Source: an uncultured Lachnospiraceae bacterium
GTDB lineage: Bacteria; Bacillota_A; Clostridia; Lachnospirales; Lachnospiraceae
Length of the DNA stretch: 10,315 nucleotides
Assembly (NCBI GenBank): GCA_902795985.1
Contig: CADBNG010000327.1
Coordinates: forward strand, 1-10,315
Direction: 5' to 3'
Shown here: positions 7,247 to 10,315 of the stretch, in pieces
How positions within the stretch are numbered: position 1 is the first letter of the stretch
Layout of the letters: every line of letters starts with the position of its first letter
Translations under genes and position numbers: made by a program
The notes under the pieces: generated by a model
What the model was told of the DNA's origin: nothing
Database searches by the model: none
The model's input: only the letters and a program-made list of their open reading frames with translations

Positions 7247-7615
7247 TTACTTCTTCTTGTTGGCAACGGTCCGTTTCGGTCCTTTTCTGGTGCGGGCATT
7301 GGTCTTGGTCTTCTGTCCGCGGACCGGCAGGCCCTTCCTGTGGCGGATGCCTCTGTAGCATCCGATCTCCTGAAGGCGCTTGATGTTCATCGCGACTTCA
7401 CGGCGGAGATCACCTTCCACCATCTGGGTCTCATCGATAACGGTTGCGATTCTGCGGACTTCATCGTCCGTCAGATCCCGGACTCTGGTATCCGGATTAA
7501 CTCCGGCTTCGGCCAGAATACGGTTGGAAGAGGTTCTTCCGATTCCGTAGATATAGGTAAGTCCTATCTCCACGCGCTTGTCTCTCGGTAAATCTACACC
7601 AGCTATACGAGCCAT
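7247..7615 (-). CDS. rpsM: Small ribosomal subunit protein uS13
   Basis: S13 is a 30S head protein that contacts the P-site tRNA and the 50S subunit. The 122 residues begin [25 protein letters not shown] and include the helix-hairpin-helix-like segment [19 protein letters not shown]. The C-terminus has [14 protein letters not shown] and [24 protein letters not shown] lies 7-8 bases before the ATG. The stretch from rpmJ to this gene is unusually long (361 bases) and structured, which may give it its own post-transcriptional control. Confidence 0.97.
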   Translation of the reverse strand: MARIAGVDLPRDKRVEIGLTYIYGIGRTSSNRILAEAGVNPDTRVRDLTDDEVRRIATVIDETQMVEGDLRREVAMNIKRLQEIGCYRGIRHRKGLPVRGQKTKTNARTRKGPKRTVANKKK

Positions 7616-7975
7616 GGTTTTCCTCCATTTTTCTGTTCTGCCCCCGTTTTGCTCCGGGGGATTCCGCCGCGGGTCCGCGGCGCCGAAGAAAGCGCTGCTT
7701 CCTTCTGATTTAAAGTTACTAGCCTAATTGGGATGCAGTCCGGCTGCATCCAGCCGCCGGTATTGCGGCCTTTCTCCTTCATTGACGGAAGAAGGAGTAT
7801 TAAGTAATACTATAAAGGAGGGGGTTTCCGAAGATTCACCGGACTCAGTGCCGGAACAGGACTTCGTTTTCTTCTTTATGGTATTGGGGTGATGCCATTC
7901 TCTGCAGGGAGCCACCCTGATCGTTTGAGGTACGCGATGAACGGCATCCGGTTCAAACAGTGCGGGAATGAGGGA
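7616..7975 (-). other. Long, hairpin-rich rpmJ-rpsM spacer; candidate ribosomal protein leader
   Basis: No credible gene lies here. In transcript order (minus strand) the visible dyads are: AGTATTA-AG-TAATACT (7796-7811), CTCCTTC/GAAGGAG (7776-7795), GCCGC/GCGGC (about 7753-7769), GGATGCAG/CTGCATCC with loop TCCGG (7731-7751), CGCCGCG/CGCGGCG (7665-7682) and CCCCCG/CGGGGG (7641-7660). None has a clear T-run after it on the minus strand. In Escherichia coli S4 controls the alpha operon through a pseudoknot just before rpsM, so an analogous leader is plausible but unproven. No homology to that element was seen. Confidence 0.45.
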
Positions 7976-8089
7976 TTATCCCTGGCGCTGCTTGTGTTTC
8001 GGATTCTCACAAATGATGCGGATGCTGCCTTTTCTCTTAATGACTTTGCATTTGTCGCAGATCGGCTTTACTGAAGATCTTACCTTCAT
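7976..8089 (-). CDS. rpmJ: Large ribosomal subunit protein bL36
   Basis: This small gene encodes 37 residues beginning [21 protein letters not shown] and ending KHKQRQG. It is the short, zinc-binding form of L36: Cys11, Cys14, Cys27 and His32 form the Zn ribbon ligand set. AGGAGG lies 8 bases before the ATG. It is the first gene of this transcription unit; normally infA stands immediately upstream, but here only a leader and a promoter do. Confidence 0.97.
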   Translation of the reverse strand: MKVRSSVKPICDKCKVIKRKGSIRIICENPKHKQRQG

Positions 8090-8250
8090 GTGAATCCTCC
8101 TTTCCTGATGCATGTCGACAGGTTACTTGTCACCGCCTGTTTCCCGGCCTGTTTCCGGGGTTTTAAGCGCTTTTTTTCGCTGTTTTCCGGGCGGATCCTT
8201 CGCGTATTTGTGGGTCAGCAAATACACATGTGCGCAAAGGCACGGAGTAC

Positions 8251-8279
8251 ATTTTAGCATCCTGTATCGGAAGATGCAA
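8251..8279 (-). promoter_or_regulatory. Promoter of the alpha ribosomal operon
   Basis: On the minus strand TTGCAT (8279-8274) and TAAAAT (8256-8251) are 17 bases apart. The AT tract at 8281-8300 lies directly upstream, where an UP element would be. Transcription would start near 8244, giving a leader of about 155 bases before rpmJ. The leader (8090-8244) holds no ORF with a ribosome binding site. Confidence 0.75.
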
Positions 8280-8280
8280 G

Positions 8281-8300
8281 GTTTTTTTAAATTTTTTTTG
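8281..8300. promoter_or_regulatory. Shared A/T tract (UP-element-like) between divergent promoters
   Basis: Two runs of T7 and T8 separated by AAA lie exactly between the two back-to-back -35 boxes. They fall at about -40 to -60 for both the tRNA and the ribosomal operon promoters. Position and composition fit an UP element contacted by the alpha C-terminal domain. Confidence 0.5.
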
Positions 8301-8307
8301 GAAAGTA

Positions 8308-8336
8308 TTGACAAAAGATGAGGGGGATACTAAAAT
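8308..8336 (+). promoter_or_regulatory. Promoter of the tRNA-Met gene
   Basis: A perfect TTGACA (8308-8313) is followed after 17 bases by TAAAAT (8331-8336). The predicted start is near 8343, about 55 bases before the tRNA. It is the strongest promoter in the window by consensus match, as expected for a stable RNA gene. Confidence 0.85.
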
Positions 8337-8397
8337 AACATGGCGGTTTGGAAGAAGGCCGGTCGTCAAAGACCTGTTCCCCAGACATCCGCAACCT

Positions 8398-8471
8398 GGC
8401 GAGATAGCTCAGTTGGCTAGAGCATACGGTTCATACCCGTAGTGTCGAGGGTTCGAATCCCCCTCTCGCTA
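8398..8471 (+). tRNA. tRNA-Met (anticodon CAT), elongator type
   Basis: The 74-base cloverleaf is complete. The acceptor is GGCGAGA/TCTCGCT with discriminator A, the D stem GCTC/GAGC, the anticodon stem TACGG/CCGTA with loop TTCATAC (anticodon 8432-8434), and the T arm contains TTCGAAT. The 1-72 pair is G-U, as I recall for the Bacillus elongator tRNA-Met, which also shares the TACGGTTCATACCCGT arm. One T-stem pair is A-C. CCA is not encoded and must be added after transcription. A CAT anticodon could also be tRNA-Ile2 with lysidine or initiator, but the anticodon arm and the paired acceptor end favour elongator Met. Confidence 0.93.
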
Positions 8472-8482
8472 CTTATAAAAGG

Positions 8483-8515
8483 CTGCTGCAGCAAAAGCTG
8501 CGGCAGTCTTTTTTT
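8483..8515 (+). terminator. Rho-independent terminator after tRNA-Met
   Basis: CTGCTGCAGC (8483-8492) pairs with GCTGCGGCAG (8497-8506), with one G-U pair and an AAAA loop, followed by TCT7. On the minus strand a shorter T4 follows the same hairpin, so it may also end the acyltransferase transcript. Confidence 0.9.
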
Positions 8516-8530
8516 CGTCGGGGCTCCGGG

Positions 8531-8671
8531 CCGGGCAGCCCGAAGTCTTTTTGTATTCAGGGGCGGAATATCCCGGCCGGGCAGCCCGAAGTCTTTTTGT
8601 CTTCAGGGGCGGAATATCCGGGCCGGGCAGCCCGCGGAAGTCTTCTTGTATTCAGGCGCGGAATATCCCGG
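8531..8671. repeat. 46-base tandem repeat, about three copies
   Basis: Units start at 8531, 8577 and 8623; the first two are 46 bases long, and the third is 49 because of a 3-base insertion (CGG) after GCAGCCCG. Each unit contains CCGGGCAGCCCG, AAGTCTTTTTGT (or a variant) and TTCAGGGGCGGAATATCC. The third unit overlaps the last codons and the stop of the acyltransferase gene, so the other copies look like outward tandem duplications of that gene's 3' end. Each carries a copy of the stop codon. Confidence 0.85.
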
Positions 8672-9830
8672 CCAGAACCCGGTCCGCAAAAGAATAAATC
8701 CCGTTCAGGCACCGCTCGATCACGCCGACAACCCGGGTCACCATTCCAAGGCCCAGCAGCCGCCTTTCCAGCGCCGACCGGACAACCTCGATCGCGCATC
8801 CGATCAGGACAATAATGAGAAGCAGTAGGCAGCCGGTCAGGAAATAGACGATGGGCAGCCGGTTTTCATAGATCGACGGAAAATCAAAAATCCCGTTGTA
8901 AAACACTTCCTTCATCAGCGGATGGGTCTGGAGCAGATACATGCCGAAGGTATAGGCGCCGAGCCGGTTGATAAGCGGGCTGAAACGCACATTCACCTGA
9001 TGCAGCCATCCGAACAGCGCCGCGGACGAAATGAAGCAAAGCAGGGAATAGCCGTTGCGGAGCCAGTAATAATTCGAAGCGATCCGTTCCGCCAGCGCGC
9101 CTGTCTGCGCGGCACCCGCCAAATATACCTTATATATAATGAAGACCATGATCACATAGGAAGCCGCAAAGAGAACCGCGGATGCGGCTGCAGAGATCTT
9201 CGGCAGTTTTCCCCTGCTCCGGACATAATAAATAAGGCAGAAGACAAACAGGAACCAGACGACGTTGTCATACATGAGTATGCTGAAGATCCTGTGGCAA
9301 AGAGCGCCCGCGCGTCCCGGGATCAGAAGATAATCCATGGTGAAGGTGGGCAGCACACAGATCAGCAGACCCGCAATCAGGAGGAACGCTTTCGGATGCC
9401 GGATCCGGTCCATAAATGACCGGAGAACAGGAACGGCAAGAAGGAAAATGAAATAGGCGAACGCGTACCAGTAATGACCTCCGGTCAGGGTTTTTGCCAG
9501 CTGGACCAGAAGCCTGTGCAGCGTCAGTCCCTCCCGGGTAATGACCAGCCAGACCGCGTCCAGCAGGAAAAGATAAAACATCACCTGACAGAAGATCCGG
9601 ATCAGCGCCACCGGCCGGCCGTTCTTTTTTGCCAGGAACCAGGCGGAGATCAGCAGAAAAACATTGCAGCCGAATTTTCCTCCCGCGCCGAACAGCAAAG
9701 AAAGGAATAAATTGAACGGATGAGAAATCCCTATTGCCCGGACGTCGCAGTAGGTGTTGATATGGTTCAGCGTAATAAAAACGATCGCCACAAAACGCAG
9801 CAGCTCGTATTTTGATTCCCTTTGTTTCAT
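8652..9830 (-). CDS. Membrane acyltransferase, Acyltransferase_3 family
   Basis: This 392-residue integral membrane protein has about ten hydrophobic helices. Family members transfer acyl groups (often acetyl or succinyl) to surface polysaccharides, peptidoglycan or other envelope glycans. The family's catalytic Arg-X10-His motif is present at the first helix as Arg12 and His23 (ELLRFVAIVFITLNH). HYWYAFAYFIFLLAVPVL in the middle matches the usual HLWFL-like segment. The length is typical. The ATG at 9830 has a purine-rich GGGGGGAGAGG upstream and a strong promoter 33 bases further. The gene is monocistronic as far as visible; its 3' end is embedded in the tandem repeat array. The acceptor glycan cannot be deduced because no glycan biosynthesis gene is adjacent. 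Confidence 0.87.
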   Translation of the reverse strand: MKQRESKYELLRFVAIVFITLNHINTYCDVRAIGISHPFNLFLSLLFGAGGKFGCNVFLLISAWFLAKKNGRPVALIRIFCQVMFYLFLLDAVWLVITREGLTLHRLLVQLAKTLTGGHYWYAFAYFIFLLAVPVLRSFMDRIRHPKAFLLIAGLLICVLPTFTMDYLLIPGRAGALCHRIFSILMYDNVVWFLFVFCLIYYVRSRGKLPKISAAASAVLFAASYVIMVFIIYKVYLAGAAQTGALAERIASNYYWLRNGYSLLCFISSAALFGWLHQVNVRFSPLINRLGAYTFGMYLLQTHPLMKEVFYNGIFDFPSIYENRLPIVYFLTGCLLLLIIVLIGCAIEVVRSALERRLLGLGMVTRVVGVIERCLNGIYSFADRVLAGIFRA

Positions 9831-9862
9831 TTCAACCTCTCCCCCCTGCAGTGTCCAACGAA

Positions 9863-9891
9863 ATTGTACAGAAAGCGCAGGGCTTTTTCAA
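9863..9891 (-). promoter_or_regulatory. Promoter of the acyltransferase gene
   Basis: On the minus strand TTGAAA (9891-9886) and TACAAT (9868-9863) are separated by 17 bases. The predicted start near 9856 leaves a short leader of about 26 bases. The gene is therefore transcribed separately from the amidohydrolase upstream. Confidence 0.75.
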
Positions 9892-9907
9892 GCCGGTAAT
9901 CGGAAAG

Positions 9908-9921
9908 CCGGGGCATCCCGG
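9908..9921 (-). terminator. Possible weak terminator after the amidohydrolase gene
   Basis: CCGGG (9908-9912) and CCCGG (9917-9921) form a 5-base stem with loop GCAT, 14 bases after the stop codon. On the minus strand only CTTTCC follows, so the T-run is poor. Confidence 0.35.
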
Positions 9922-9935
9922 TTTCTGCAGGGGTT

Positions 9936-10315
9936 TTATTCCATTTCGTCCCGCACCACTTTCCCGCGCAGCAGGACCAGCCGGATTTCTTTTGTATTGC
10001 TGATTTTCTCCAGGGGGTCCGCTCCCAGAAGGATCAGGTCCGCTTCTTTGCCGGGTTCAATGCTGCCGACCGCTGCGTCCAGTCCCAGAATTCCGGCATT
10101 TCCCAGCGTTGCCATATGCAGGATCTCCGATGCCGGGATCCCGATGTCCGCCAGGCACTGCAGCTCATCGTGCAGCGACTCTCCCGCCGGAACAAACGGA
10201 ATGCCGGAATCGCAGCCAACGGCCAGCAGCACCCGGTTTTCATACAAAGCCTTCACCACACGATCCGCCGCGTCCCGCAGCTCTTTGCCGGCTTCTTCCG
10301 GAAGCGATTCGGCCA
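9936..10315 (-). CDS. Amidohydrolase family protein (C-terminal part, 5' end missing)
   Basis: The last 125 residues are visible; the frame remains open to the right edge. They match the end of imidazolonepropionase-like and related metal-dependent amidohydrolases. VLLAVGCDSGIPF carries the conserved metal-binding and catalytic aspartate of the TIM barrel. LHDELQCLADIGIPASEILHMATLGNAGILGL is the usual GL-helix region, and GSIEPGKEADLILLGADPLEKISN is the return to the small beta-sandwich domain. Such enzymes hydrolyse cyclic amides, dipeptides or related bonds in the cytoplasm; the substrate cannot be told from this part. The internal GTG at 10259 is not the start, because conserved sequence continues upstream in frame. 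A separate promoter follows it, so it is not obviously in an operon with the acyltransferase. Confidence 0.85.
   Translation of the reverse strand, partial: AESLPEEAGKELRDAADRVVKALYENRVLLAVGCDSGIPFVPAGESLHDELQCLADIGIPASEILHMATLGNAGILGLDAAVGSIEPGKEADLILLGADPLEKISNTKEIRLVLLRGKVVRDEME

Noticed and set aside
7724..7915. 63-codon minus-strand frame in the rpmJ-rpsM spacer
   Set aside because: It starts with GTG without a ribosome binding site, has low-complexity composition and runs straight through the hairpins; no family resemblance.
8531..8671. CRISPR array
   Set aside because: The copies are directly adjacent with no unique spacers, and one copy lies within a gene end.
8442..8828. 128-codon plus-strand frame
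   Set aside because: It begins inside the tRNA, passes through its terminator and the tandem repeats, and is antisense to the acyltransferase.

Overview
The window looks like a chromosomal segment of an anaerobic, fairly GC-rich Clostridia member, probably Lachnospiraceae or a close relative. Three things suggest this: the ribosomal proteins read as clostridial (an S4 of the Clostridia type, an L17 with a lysine-rich insertion), the elongator tRNA-Met resembles that of Bacillus, and the promoters are sigma-A type with strong AGGAGG ribosome binding sites. This placement is a judgement from reading the proteins, not the result of a search.

Left part (1-4382): an accessory catabolic module. 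On the minus strand an OFA-type MFS transporter (1871-3100) is followed after 118 bases, with no visible terminator, by a molybdopterin enzyme (1-1752, cut by the left edge). That enzyme lacks an N-terminal Fe-S motif and resembles the large subunit of pyrogallol-phloroglucinol transhydroxylase. Diverging from them on the plus strand is a LysR-type regulator (3477-4382). The arrangement fits a substrate-inducible uptake-plus-conversion cassette for a phenolic or other aromatic compound. The substrate is inferred, not shown. Two related REP-like palindromes flank the regulator gene.

Middle (4475-8279): the alpha ribosomal operon on the minus strand, in transcription order rpmJ, rpsM, rpsK, rpsD, rpoA, rplQ. 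It has its own consensus-like promoter and ends in a bidirectional terminator shared with the convergent lysR. It is cut off from the usual upstream genes (secY, adk, map, infA): upstream of rpmJ there is only a leader and a promoter, then a divergent elongator tRNA-Met gene. Two intergenic spaces inside the operon (rpmJ-rpsM, 361 bases; rpoA-rplQ, 140 bases) are rich in hairpins.

Right part (8398-10315): the tRNA-Met gene with its promoter and terminator, an array of about three 46-base tandem repeats derived from the 3' end of the next gene, a membrane acyltransferase of the Acyltransferase_3 family (8652-9830, minus) with its own promoter, and the C-terminal part of an amidohydrolase (9936-10315, minus) cut by the right edge.

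No complete mobile element, CRISPR array or rRNA gene is visible.
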